NCBI RefSeq assembly: GCF_021134715.1
Contig: NC_060021.1
Location: 682,001 to 746,000, forward strand
DNA: 64,000 nt
Reading direction: 5' to 3'
Source of the DNA: Daphnia pulex
Lineage: Eukaryota; Arthropoda; Branchiopoda; Diplostraca; Daphniidae
Made by a program: the position numbers and the translations under genes. The notes under the pieces were generated by a model, which did not search any database, was not told where the DNA came from, and saw nothing but the letters and a program-made list of their open reading frames with translations. Each line of letters begins with the position of its first letter. Positions within the stretch are counted from its first letter, which is position 1. Below, one piece after another: positions 27,567 through 39,707 of the stretch.

Positions 27567-30500
27567 TCATTCGAGTTCAATTACATGTATGTCGAGCTTG
27601 GGACGCTTAGGTGGAGGGACGACACAGACCTCGTCAGTTGTAATTGGTGTTGAAGAAATCGCAGCAGCCAATTGTTCCGCTTGAGCAATTTTTTGGCCGA
27701 GGCGGTTACGAAGTTTTATCAATTTAATCAATTCAGCTTTCCTAAAAAAAATTATTTGTTTTGAGCGTTCACAGTAATTTCGATTTTTCTTTATGTCACA
27801 CCGAGAATTTTTTCCACTACCAGACGTAGTAATTGAAACGCTAAAATGGTTAGACTGTTCCATGGCCTGGAGACTGTCGGCAAAACGACGAGCCTCGGCA
27901 ATTCCACTAAATTTCATGTAGGTCATAGACTCTTCAGGTGACCGAAGAAATGCTTGGACTTCAGGATTATTCGGTACAACGGCTTTGGACTGCTGCCAGC
28001 TAAATGCCGGTTCCTTCAGCTTTACGGTTCGTTGATCCCAGTGGTCCACGATGTGCACGAAAGCAGCAAAAGCAGGAGCGAAAGCTTTAAGTGCTCGCTG
28101 GATAGAAAGATCCTTCAAGAAGATTTGCACAAAAAGATTGCCTCGCGATGAAAGAAATTTTTTGCAAACACTCTGTGCGAACTGTTTCCAAGACTCTTCA
28201 TCTTCAAGCCACAAGAGGCAATTAACGATGCGGGTTGCTACGTCCAAGTTGACAAGCGACACAAACTCCATAGTGAACAAGATTCTGCATGTGCTGCGAT
28301 ACCAATCCATGCAGATGGGAAATTTCTTGATGTTGGGACGGGGATAAGACTCCGATTTGTAGAGCTGCAATACAAGATCCAAGAGTTGAGAAACATTTAG
28401 TTTCATGATAAGTGGTTGAAAGGCTTCGGCGGTGATCTTTTGTTCTAAATCAAATCTGTTCTTCTCTCCCAGAAAGAACAGTTGAACACAATCGACTATG
28501 CTTTCGGTCAGTAGTTTAGGTGGAGCATTGATTTGGATGGCAGTCGATTCAATGAGGGAATTCAGAGAAAGTGAAATATCCACGATCCAAGAATTTACAA
28601 GCGAAGCACAAGTATCCATGATTATCTGCCTTGATGTGGAATCCAATTTCCCCAACACGTAAGGGGAAGAAATAATATCGCGGAGTAAGCTAGATTTGTT
28701 TTGTTTGCTCCAAGATCCTGTTCCTTCCTTTTCGTAAAATTGCTGGAACAAAGTTCGTGTAAGTGACTCGTCATTCACCTCAATTACAGCCTCCATCGAC
28801 TGCAGAATAGTGTTTCTGCTGAACACAACAGTGTTGGTTTCATTCAATCGCGAAATCAGGAAAACGCAAATTTGGCGAATAATTGTTGCGGTTGACGAGG
28901 GTTTTTTCAAATGCCTGGAGCTTGATTTTAAAATATCATGGACGAAGAGTAGTTGATGAACATTCATTATCGACAGTAATGATGAAATTAACGACAATCT
29001 TTGCGCAGTGGTGTGGCAGGAATTTTTTTCCGTGCGAATTAAAATTCGAAGACAGGACAATAAACTAAGCAGCAGTTGTAAATCGTCCGGCTGGTACGAT
29101 TTTTTGCAGTATGAGAGACTCTCGTACTGAAATCTATTGGGGTATGGTGAATGAGCCTTATCTTGAAGAATCTTCGGACGCTGGCTCGTTAGGGAAATCA
29201 GCTGATTATCAACTAGCGATAGCACAACAGATAAGCCTATTTCAGAAGAAAAAGCCAATTCCAATATTCGTGGGGATGAAATAACCTTTTCCAATGCTTC
29301 CTCTGAAGAATGAGATTTGTTTTCTCCAGGGGTGGATGGAACGTGGAAAACGTTGGATATCAAAGTTTGAAGCAATTCTTCGTTTCCAATTCTAAAGAAA
29401 CAGAAAATCAAGTCAACTATCACATTTTCCTTCATCAACGGGGGACGAAGATCACAAAGAGGCAGGGCTTTGCACAATTCCAGGAACATTAAGTTGCACG
29501 ATTCCAAGTTCTTCAACCGTGAACTAACTTGAACTTCTAAATCCAGAACGAGGTAGCACTGAATTAAGGATTCCAGTTTTGAGAATAGAGTTGTAAGTGA
29601 CTTGGGTCTCAGGGGATTTGCAGTCTTGGCATTTTCTTCCAACGAAATCATGAACTCAACGTAACTTTGAATTTCCGATTGTTTTAACTTCTGGGCTTGT
29701 TGCTTGTTTATGTTTGTCAATGAGGACGAAATGCGATCTCCAACTAATGCCGCTCCTTCTAAGCAATGAAAGTTCAACAAGTGCTGAGCTAAACTGATTA
29801 TCGGTACCAGCTGCTGGACGATTCGATCAGGAGAAATCATTTTCTGAATTAGATCACCGGAATCCTTCCAACCTATTACAAACAGTAAGTAATTAGACAA
29901 AAGTAATAAGACAGAACAGAAGTCATGAAGAATAGGGAATTAATCTTACCAATGACTAGACATTCCAACTCAGCGATCGCCTTAGCAACTTGTTCTGTTT
30001 GGATACCTTCAAAAGTTTCTTGCATGCTGCTGACTCGTTCTTGTGGCAAGGGATAATCGGATGCAATAATCTTCAGGAGACTGAGACCTTCCTCAGGCGC
30101 TCGTAAAACAATACAAAGACGAAGCAATCTTCGAGTCAATTCACCTTTTGCTAATCTTGTTTGGGTCCACACCTTCCAAGGTTCAGCACAGTAAAAAGAA
30201 ATGATCGTTCGTAAATTCTCAGTTGCCTTCTGCTTGTTTATCGTAAGCAATCTATTTGAAGAACATTTAACTTCCATGTTATCTAGTAGTACGTGAAGAC
30301 CATAGCGAAAATATATCTGAACCGATAAATGCTTTGGCCAAATAACCAATATAAAATAGTATGAATGTTCTTCAGTAGTGGTCGTATTCCTATCATCACA
30401 CCCTCCACGTTCATCCTCCGAGTCAGTTATTTGGCTGTCTGATGTAGGCAAGTTTCTAAGAGGTCCAACACACTGATTCTTCCAATTTAAATCAATGCTC

Positions 30501-32138
30501 AATTTCTTTGAAACATCTTTTGAGTCTATCAATCGCGAAATTTTGGTGGAATATTTTATTTCCGTGTCTTCATATTCGTCATTCCATCCAAATGAATCAT
30601 CCATGTCGACACGAGTTGTTGAAACGGTTCGAGTAACCACGGCTATATGTGTGTCGAGGAAATCACAACATTGAAGAAGTTGCGCCAATTCTCGATCTTT
30701 CCCTTGGAGTCGACGAAACGTGAAGTCATCTTCGACATATTTTTCTTCCAGAACAAAAAACAAAACATTTTCTTTTAAAGTATCGACTTCATTTTCTTCC
30801 GTAGAATCTTCCTCGTCTTCATCCTCGTCTTCATCATCGTCTTCATCCGACTCTTGATAATCGTCTTGATCTTCGTCACAAGCATTTACTTCCATAGTGC
30901 ATACACCATCCTGAATCGCTACGCCCAACGTTGTTTGCTGTTGAATTTGGTCGTGATGATTATCATCACAATCTTCGGACAATTTAGAGGTAGAACCTTC
31001 CGTGGTTACAATTTCAAAATTATTTTCTTCAGCTTCCAACAGCAAAGAATTTGAATCGGGTTTTTCGTTTGAATGATTTTCGGACGACCACACGACTGCA
31101 AGGGATTCAAAAGTGAATGATGCGTCCGCCTCGTTTGTCAACGTGTGATTTGTGTGATTCTTGTTTTGGTTATCACCTTTTCGATTACGAATCCAAGTTG
31201 GGAGAGATCCTTTAATATCCTTCAGGGCGGTAAGAAAGACAGGGAAATCTTGCGGAACTATATTCTTGGCATTTGTCCAAACAAGATCAAAGACTAACGT
31301 CAATTTTGCTCCTTTTGTTATGGGTTCCATTGAATGCTGACAATTTCCATAAAAAGACGATGCGTAAAAACATCGATCGCTGTCTTGATGATTGTCAAAC
31401 ACTTGTTCTTCTCCTCGATACTGCACTTTGAAACGTCCACCTTCATGACCACCTTCCACGGGTAACTGAAGAATAAGAGTACCAAACGAACCTAAACCGT
31501 CAAATGGAAATGAAATCAATCGCGTTATAAAAGATAAACATAATATCTATATACCATATTCTTTCTCTGGCTCTGAGGTACACTGGTAATGACCATCTGA
31601 TTCATATAAAATCAACTGGTGAAGAATTGCTTGAACATTCATCATATCAGAAGGCAGGTCTAGATGACGCATAACCATTGACAGCAAGTTGAGATCATCG
31701 ATAATAGTTGAGGTAAGTTTTGAAGCATCAATTTGTAAGGCCAATCTTTTTGAGGAGTCGAAAAAGCTATTTAATCCTTTTCCATACAGTCCTAATTCAG
31801 ATTTTTCCTTAAGCCTTTGAATATCCTGTTTCAATTCAAATGATTAACACAATTGCCCTAATAGTTTTTGAATCAGTAATCAATACCTTAACAGAAACTG
31901 GAATTGGAATGTCTCCAAGTTCGTCAACTCTTAGAGGATTTGAGGTAGTTCTATCAAGAAACAATTTTTCCCCAAATGCAAAGTCAACTTCAGCACCTTT
32001 TTTTCGAAGATTAACAGCTTTGAACAGGCGTTCTTTGTCAACTCCAGTGCTTTGGACAGAGGAAACAAGACCATTTTCCGAGACACCAGGCATATTGTGT
32101 GATGCTCCCTGAGGCATAACATCTTTAAAATTTGCCAT
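27567..32138 (-). CDS. Large protein with 2-oxoglutarate/Fe(II) oxygenase-like domain, iron motif degenerate
   Basis: Predicted 1436 residues. Exons: 31887-32138, 31555-31825, 29950-31491, 27803-29872 region ending at 27802, and 27567-27741. Residues 151-245 resemble the prolyl-4-hydroxylase-type oxygenase fold: LILYESDGHYQ, then GTLILQLPVEGGHEGGRFKV, then FYASSFYGNCQHSMEPITKG and AKLTLVFDLVW. In related proteins as I know them the first strand carries HxD before an EKE-G-FGT segment. Here that position reads TSE (residues 167-169). The distal His (H227) and the basic 2-oxoglutarate contact (K236) are kept. A very acidic Asp/Glu stretch lies around residues 400-425, and the long remainder looks alpha-helical and repeat-like, without a domain I recognise. 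A coiled-coil-like stretch and a basic PPKRPKLD motif (possible nuclear signal) are near the C-terminus. The last intron (27742-27801, 60 bp) is open in frame, so it may be retained. No pathway can be assigned. Confidence 0.75.
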
Positions 32139-33347
32139 CCTTCAAATGTGGATTGGCCAGTGATCTTATTTTTACCTAAACCACAAGAAAAAAAAAACTA
32201 ACAATCAATACAAGAAAAAGGATAATAAATCTAGTATGGCATGGATGAAATTTGAATGGAAAAATTAAAGGAAGGATCAAGAATTAAAAACTGAACGACA
32301 CTTCTGACAAGCTTCTAACCTTGTAACATCCAACCTGATGGGACTGATGGCTGATGCAAAGAATAATTTCAAATGTTATAACTTCTCTGCAAAAATAGTA
32401 GATGATAGTAGAAATGCAAGGGAGCCATTAAGTATAAAAATGACACTTACAATTGATAATTTATCGCAATTGAGAAAAGGACACAAATTAAAAGAATAAA
32501 CGAACTAGGCAACTAGCAGTTAGCACATGTGAGAAAAATGGAGGAGTCGCTAACTCAACCATAGGACATAGAGGTAAACACTCCACAGCCTACGGATACT
32601 GTATTTAAGCCATTGGAACTTCCGGTGGAAGCTAAGCGGTGTTGCCTTGCCAAATTTTACGAAGTTCAGTTGGTTTGGCTTGATTCTTCGCACTAGATGG
32701 CTCCAAGATGTGAAAGAAAGTTCAAGTTTTTAGCACTAGGTGGGGAACACCACAAACATCTCCCTCCAAACTCCTTCCAAATTTAAAAACAAAAATATCT
32801 AAAAATAACCAAATATCTCCGACGTTAAATCCCCCCCCCCCGTAATAAACCATTTTTGAGGCTATATTTAATCTTTAAAGTCTATTAATAAAATAAATTC
32901 AAATAGGTAGCCTACATAAGAATCGTCTAAAAGCTAAAAGCTCCAAGGTCGCTAGTACGGCACGCTTTTCACGCTGGTTGATTATCCTCCAAGGTAAATC
33001 CATTAACAAAGAACCATATAAGCATCCTATTACTCTGAAAATCTGAAATCACATTTACTTCAAAAGTTCAAAAGTTTTATTGGGTTATTGGGCTCGTCAA
33101 ATAAAGGTATCAAAAGCAAAGACACAGTTTCAATTGGACATGGTCCCAGGAGCACGACATAATAAATTAAGAAAATACGCAATTAAACAAAAAAATTCTG
33201 TCGCACTTTTCGTTCGTTTTTTCCTCGCCTAATAAGACGTCAGCGATAGCTGGGGGGCAGTGATTCAGGTAATTAAGTCACGTGATGTAACCGAGGCAGA
33301 CCAAATCTGTCTCTTATTTGGTATTCAAGTAGTCGAGATTATCAATT
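32139..33347. other. Intergenic region between oxygenase-like and zinc-finger genes
   Basis: Contains the 5' flank of the oxygenase-like gene and the 3' UTR of the zinc-finger gene. Two CTCF-like motifs (32690 and 32732) lie 40 bases apart, and a run of ten C lies near 32829. No exon was recognised. Confidence 0.5.
32690..32747. promoter_or_regulatory. Two CTCF-like motifs
   Basis: GCACTAGATGGCTCC (32690-32704) and AGCACTAGGTGGGGAA (32732-32747) match the core of the CTCF consensus (C-A-C-T-A-G-R-T-G-G) in the same orientation. They lie between two genes. This is motif resemblance only. Confidence 0.4.
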
Positions 33348-34473
33348 TCATTTTTCTTTTTTAGCCATGAATTTGCCTAGCAATTTCGGAGCGAATTTCC
33401 TGGCCTCGTCCATTGTGATGTAGCTGGGCTTCCACCTGATTTTCAATAACGTTTGGCCGTTCACATTTTCTTCGCCTAATATTTTCGCAACTTCCCAGTG
33501 CTCTTCTTCGGCTTTGGCTGAGTACCTGTTACAACAAATAAAAACCAATAGATAAATAGATCAAAGCCAAATTATTACTTAACAAATTGACGCATTTACC
33601 AATCCAATTTCTTCTCGTACATCGCAATCGTCTTCCTAAGATTCCTTCCGGCAGTTTCAGATTTCTCCAGCCATTGGTCATACACCAAGTCCTGAATTTA
33701 TCACACAAAAATTTAAATGAATGAAATGATATCCCAAATTATTAATTATGTAAACTATAGGTACCTTGTCTGGTTCTCCGAAGGTGGTGGATGTCGACTG
33801 TGTCGATGTGGAGGGACGACATCGATTATTCATCCCGGGAGTCTCGGTTGAATCCAGGTCATTCATTATTCCGGTTTGGGTAGCAGCCGACGTATTGCTT
33901 GAACTGGTGAAAGTTTCCTCATCCGTCAGGATTTGAACCTGACTCCCATTTTCTTCCATGGAGGTGTGAGCTGGAGAAATGCAAGTCTTTTCTCCTTCAT
34001 CCATCCGATCCGTCTTGACTTGAACATCATCACGGCCGGCGATATAAGTAAACTGCAGGATTGTCGACACGATTTGACCCTGAAAATAATCACAGATTAA
34101 AATTTTTTAAACCAACTAAAACCAATTAAAAAACTGTTGTAGTTTTTCTTACTTGGTGGTGTTTTGTGTGTGTTCGGAACCCAGAATCGGACATGAACGT
34201 CTTCCGGCACACGCTACACACCCGCAAAACCCCGCAATTTTTCGAATGATTGCATTTGGCTTTGATGTTGGGAAACACTTTGTTACACTTGGCGAAATTC
34301 GGGCACTTGAACATTTCTCCACAAAATAATAAATTTCGACCGGAATAAGACAGGCACGCAGAGTTGCGATCGGATGAGACTAGACAACGGCCAACGCGTT
34401 GCAGAGAGGTTTGAACGCGCTCTCTCGGTCGACCATAGCTTCCGTCGTTGTCTGCCAACCCCTCGAGCTTCAT
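33348..34473 (-). CDS. C2H2-type zinc-finger protein with chromo-like C-terminal domain
   Basis: Predicted 301 residues. Exons: 34153-34473, 33765-34079, 33600-33691, 33348-33525, with consistent phase and GT-AG sites. Residues about 54-75 hold a Cys/His cluster, FKCPNFAKCNKVFPNIKAKC with NHSKNC following, and a C2H2 finger CSVCRKTFMSDSGFRTHTKH lies just after. A Ser/Thr-rich linker follows. The C-terminal exons read VYDQWLEKSETAGRNLRKTI and HWEVAKILGEENVNGQTLLK with IRWKPSYITMDEAR. The second part resembles a chromo/chromo-like fold (VxxILGE...NGxxxLxIRWKPS). It probably acts in the nucleus on DNA or chromatin, but the target is unknown. The start could instead be the internal Met before FKCPNF, which would drop the first 53 residues. 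Confidence 0.72.
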
Positions 34474-37347
34474 TGCTCCCCTACGTTCCTCCCCCCTACC
34501 CCCTAGACCAACAAATATCGATTATGTTTATTTCGAGCGTTTGTATGGTTGTAAGCGCGCGCGCAGAACACACAACAGATGCGACAACTTCATCTGTCAG
34601 TAGACGTCAGCGCCACCTAGCGGTAGAAAATAAAAGCGTTTTCAAAAATTACAATACCGTAACTATACGAATGATTAAATAAATAAGAGTTGGTTATTTA
34701 AAAAAAGTACACAAGATCTGAGACGTTTGATTTAATCTGAAATCAAAATGTCGACGCACCAACACAATGGACTCGTTGTCAAGACAAATATGGAAGGGCG
34801 GATGGAAGCTGGTTAAGATTCCATCATTTGGAGTTTCTTTTTTTGGGGTTTGCCTTGGTTGTTTTTTTTTTTTTTTTGTCTTAAACGATTCGTGTTGGCC
34901 TCGTGTAAAAGGGCAAGCGGGTCGCATAATCTAATATTCATAAAGTCTTTGACGGCCGGCTTTTGCTGAGAGCCACACACGCAGTTGAGAAAGGCCAGCG
35001 CCAGCGCCAGCCAAAAGAATAAAAGAGAGAGAAAAAGAAACGAGGTAATGTGTTTTGACAGCGAGAGATATAAGTCGTTCCGGCGCACAGTCTAAAAGAG
35101 TTTCAGCGAAAAATAAAATGAAATTTACATATTCCTTGTCACGTTTCGGCATTGGCTTGCAGAGCTCTCAGCCATACACTTTGAACACGTACATATACTA
35201 CCTTGACTGTGTATAGAAGCCGGAGACCATGAGACTCTCCGATTCGCATTGGAACTCAAAAAAGTCGAAATGACGTCAAACTTCGTGGCCTCACACCCGG
35301 TGGCGTCGCTTTTTTTAGAATTTTACGATGATTTACATGTTCGAAAAAATCTGTGTTTGTCTTCAAAGCGATTTTACAAATCAAACGTCATTTCCAAGTC
35401 AAAGTATATCCACCTCCCTCCAAAGGCCACCAGTTGTTCTTCCGCTACCCACCCATAATAATAATAACTGTCGATTAGTTTGACTTAATGTAGACGGATA
35501 TACCCGAAAGGCAACCTTAAAATATGGGTCACCACTTGTAGATCTAGTCCCTGACAGATAATATTATTTTCATGTGTATGCACTTTGCTCAGCATTTCTT
35601 TTTAAATTTGGAAATCATTCAGCATTCTTAACTTGTGAAAAACAGATGGCTGTCGTAAAATCATTCCTGTGTATGTCAAGAAGACCAGAATGTTTACAGT
35701 ATTGCAAAACATGATATGTTTGCAAAGTCAAACTGTGAAACTAAAACAATTAGCACTGCAGCATGAAACACTTTTTAAGAAAACGTTTGCATGAAAATGT
35801 GAGAATGTTATGTTTACCATGTTCCCTTATACCAACCCAACTGTTTACCATATTAAATTGTACACTAGAATGATTTGCTGACAAATAACAACTTGTGTTT
35901 GTTTCACAAATTGGATTATTCAAAGAATTTCAAATTTAAAAAGTTTGAACTTGAAAAAGCAAAGAGCATATTGAAAATTTTGTTTACCAAGATGTTTTTA
36001 CATGATTGTGTTTTCCAGATTGACTTTCAACATTTAAAAAACACTTAGGCAATACATTTAGTAATTTTAAATTGGATTTTACCTTCAGCTGAATTCCAAC
36101 TGTCATTCTGTTTTGTTCTCAACAAAACAACAGCAGACGACACTATTCTTCTTTGACACAGGAAAAAATCCACGAAGGAAATAAACTTGGAAAATATTTC
36201 AAGTCTCGTGACACGTCAACAACATGTGAGAAAATAATGATTAAAAACACGAAAGAAAAAGGGAGTCAAAATAAAATACGATCACGTTGGTGGTGGTCGC
36301 CATTAAAGTTGACAGTTGAAACACGTCCTAGAGTCACCCGAATTTTTAACGAGTTGAAATAGATCATTGGCGTCTAATTGCCTGTCGTCTTATTCTGACG
36401 TGTCTGGATTGCTCAATTTCTTTCTCATGAAATATTAATGAAGGTTGAGTCTAGTTCAAAGGCCTTGGCGTGCTTTTAACTCGGATAATATACGGAATCC
36501 GTTTTAACTAGAAACGAGCGATTTCCCAGGTAGACGCAGTGGAGATTAAATCTGATTTGTATCTGTCGACTGGACTTGGCAGACAAATTAATACGACCGT
36601 TATTACGAAATGGCACAAACTCCATCTAGTAAAAAATCTCAAGGAAAGTTTGGAGCAACACATAGTCACCTGGTTGCCAAAAAACTTTCTTCTTCTTCTG
36701 CTAAAACACCGCCAATGTCGCTTAAATTCTGACGTTTATTCTGACATCATTTCACCTTTTTTTCTCTTTCTATTTTACTACTCTTCTTTTACGAACTCTC
36801 AAATGAGAAATGACACACACAAACCCAAAAGCGGGGAAAAATAAAACAAGACTTGTGACTCTAATAAAACCGCGTGTGAAAAGTCGCCAACGACAAAAAT
36901 GACCAACCACCACCACAGCACCGCCATATTGTCATAATATATGACGACTTTTATACTACTTTCCCGTCCGCGTGTGATTATTAACGATCTAGTCATCCGT
37001 GTCAGCACGACACGCCAAAAAATAAAAAACCGCCAACCTCCCAAATGTTGCCAGTTGACTAGACATTTTTTAAAACTTTTTTATATTTTCTTTTATTAAA
37101 AATCAAACCCCTCGGGGGGAAATGGCGAAATAAATCAATTCGAGTAGATATGAGAGAGATTGTAATATGATAATGTGTATGATCACCGTTGATCGAATCA
37201 CACATAAATTTTTATGTATATAGACTGAAACTACAACATTGATAAAACGTTGGGATTTATTTATTTTTGTCACGGTTGAGCGCACTTGGGAACTGCCCCC
37301 AAGGCCCTGCCCGTGCTCCTTATTTGGTCCGTAGACCGAGGCGGAAG
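34474..37347. other. Intergenic region upstream of the zinc-finger gene
   Basis: No convincing gene. It includes a near-perfect CTCF-like site at 34608-34626 and a minus-strand frame at 34813-35088 that resembles a secreted peptide precursor but lacks a good ATG (see findings). The remainder is AT-rich. Confidence 0.45.
34608..34626 (-). promoter_or_regulatory. CTCF-like motif
   Basis: On the minus strand CTACCGCTAGGTGGCGCTG closely matches the CTCF consensus known from insects and vertebrates. It lies about 140 bases upstream of the zinc-finger gene start. Confidence 0.5.
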
Positions 37348-37691
37348 TTATTTCCTCACAAAGAAGAAAGAATTAGTCTGACATGATATTCGTAGGCTAC
37401 CACTTTCGCTGGCAGACAGCGATTCTGATACCTCTCGATGAAGTATTTCTTTACCTGCCAAACAGCAGCCAAAAATATCATCGATGGAACCCATAATCTC
37501 GTTACCGTTATCGAAATTATGGGAAGAAGAAACTGGCCGACTGGAAATGATTTTGAAAATCATCCTCTCCGTATGACCGTATCAACCACCAACCCCCAGA
37601 CGAGAGATTGTAATATGATAATTAATGCGTGTATGATCACCGTTGATCGAATCACACATGTATTTTGATGTACGTAGATACTGAAACTGCA
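37150..37691. repeat. Pair of direct repeats (about 85 bp) flanking a short ORF
   Basis: Copies at about 37150-37235 and 37601-37691 share AGAGATTGTAATATGATAAT, GTGTATGATCACCGTTGATC and GAATCACACAT, then a diverged ATGTAYRTAGA...CTGAAACT tail. The second copy has a small insertion. Each contains the imperfect palindrome GATCACCGTTGATC. The 365 bases between them hold a minus-strand ORF. Confidence 0.8.
37348..37563 (-). other. Short ORF between direct repeats, uncertain
   Basis: A 71-codon ATG frame contains EIMGSIDDIFGCCLAGKEIL and a Ser-rich segment. Possible splice sites fall inside it (TTTCCAG near 37545; GCAG then GTAAAG near 37455), so it may be part of an exon. No homology recognised. 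Confidence 0.2.
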
Positions 37692-38057
37692 AAAAAAATC
37701 AGCCACCGCCGTAAAGCACGCGTTCAAACACAACTTGACAATACTAATTAGTATTGGCTATAGTGTTACCACTTAGCCAAACCAATTAGCTTTTAAAATA
37801 ATTTTTTTAAGGCTTTTAACAAATGGCGAAAGCAAAAAGGCCATTTCGATTTCTACAATTATTTTCGAAAAATGCGCTCAACGTATTTTTTGAATGATGG
37901 ACTGCTGCTTGACCTCCAACAGATTTGGCAGCAGTGCCCTCAGGAAGTAGATTTTCGTTCGTTTTTTCACCGGATTTTTCCCAATTTTCCCCGCGTGACA
38001 TGATTTCATTTTGTTCATTCACATTGCCCCCCCCCCCCCACCCCACCCTCGGTAGAA

Positions 38058-39510
38058 AAATCAACCCCTCCTTATTGTCCTCCCACCCACCTTAACCAAA
38101 TGGCTGCCGAAGAGGCAAAGAGAAGTTTGGCTTCACGCGGTTCAGTTAAAAAATATCCTCACGGATAGCCTACAGTACAGGCTCCTGCCCCGAAATGTGC
38201 GTGACAGACACAAAGAGAAGAGAAGTTTGGCTTCACGCGGAATAAGGCGATAATACTCCAAATTACACGTGTCATAAAGTGTAACCTAATCATTTATATA
38301 TTTCCAACCGCGCACAATGGTTGGGTATTATAAGATGGTGTTAACTGGTTAGTTAAAGTCATAACCATTTTCACCTTCTACTTCTTCTTCTACTTCAACA
38401 CCCCAAAAACATTAAGTTTTTAACCCTATACCATATATACGCATATACAGTCATATATAGCCTCATAGTCATAGGCAAATATAGCCTCGCATATATAGCC
38501 TCAGTAGAGAAATCAACCCCTCCTTGTCCACCCACTCACCTTCTCCCCCTCCTCCCCTCCCAAAAAACCCTTCTTACCCATCTTCAAACTTTCAAAAATT
38601 CCCGCCAATCTGAAAAACAGCATTGCCGTTTTTATTCGAAATTTTATTCGAAATGGCTATCACCGCAAAAAATCCCTCCCTGCCCGAACTTGGGTGGTAT
38701 GGCAATAAAGTAAATTTTAGCCCGTCCAGGGCCGGTCATCAGTGGGCCTAGTGTAAAGTAGGCATTTTATGCAAGTTCCCTTTCCCGTGACAGTCTTGCC
38801 CGTGAGCGATCGTACCCATCCCCTGTCACGCCGATATACACGATAAACGATGTTGGCGGGAGGCGGACATGTACCACCTTTTCTTTGAATCGTGAAGCCA
38901 GAGCCATAGCCATCACAGATCACACCAACAGCAACTACTATGAAGCGACCTTTGCAAGAGTGCATTAGCCTCCGGCGGTAAATTTGCAGGGTAGAGGGGC
39001 TTCACGCTTAGTCTCTTGCGTTACATTTGCACGACAGAGGATATTCACGCATGGCCTCCGGCGGTAAATTTGTAGGGTAGAGCGGCCTAAAATAATTTAA
39101 ATATTTTAAATATGTCCGTACAGGTTATAAAGCATCACAGACCGCACACATATGTTTTTTGGCGGAGCGGGTAACTGGCTTCGATAAGAAAGGTCATATT
39201 ATCCCCTTATATAAGGTAAATTTGTAGGGTAGAGCGGCCTAGCCTCCGGCGGTAAATTTGTAGGATAGAGGTGGTGACGTATTGCCTCCGGCGGCGATAA
39301 TACTCCAAATTAACAAATTACGACGCAAACGGCTACGTCTTAGGTCCAGATAAGACTGGGACCCTGATTTCCGCCAAAGCAAGAAATATTCAAATCAGCC
39401 TCCCCACCCCCCGGTAAAAAATCAAACCCCTCCTTGTCCACCCACCCAATAAAAGAAACCCTTCATACCCATCTTCAAACTTTCAAAAATTCCCGCCAAT
39501 AGAAGTTTTT
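38058..39510. repeat. Mosaic of several dispersed direct repeats
   Basis: At least four families are interleaved. (1) GCCTCCGGCGGTAAATTTG plus TAGGGTAGAGCGGCCT occurs at 38967, 39053, 39213 (tail only), 39242 and 39283 (head only). (2) AGAAGTTTGGCTTCACGCGG occurs at 38121 and 38221. (3) AATCAACCCCTCCTTGTCCA or close variants occur at 38058, 38508 and 39418. (4) CCCATCTTCAAACTTTCAAA plus AATTCCCGCCAAT occurs near 38577 and 39467. The order suggests duplication of a longer unit followed by decay. No gene seen. Confidence 0.75.
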
Positions 39511-39707
39511 CGGCCTCAAGAGAAGAAAAGCAAAAGAAAAACTCTGAGTTTGATTTTCAAACTCATCCAGCTATAACGGTATAACCAATACAAAAAAATT
39601 GCGCTAAATATGGGACATGGGTATTGCTTTATTGCTACCCCAAAAAATTAAAATTTTGGAAATTACATCCATTACAGATACAGTTAAAAGATCAACCCCA
39701 AACTTGT

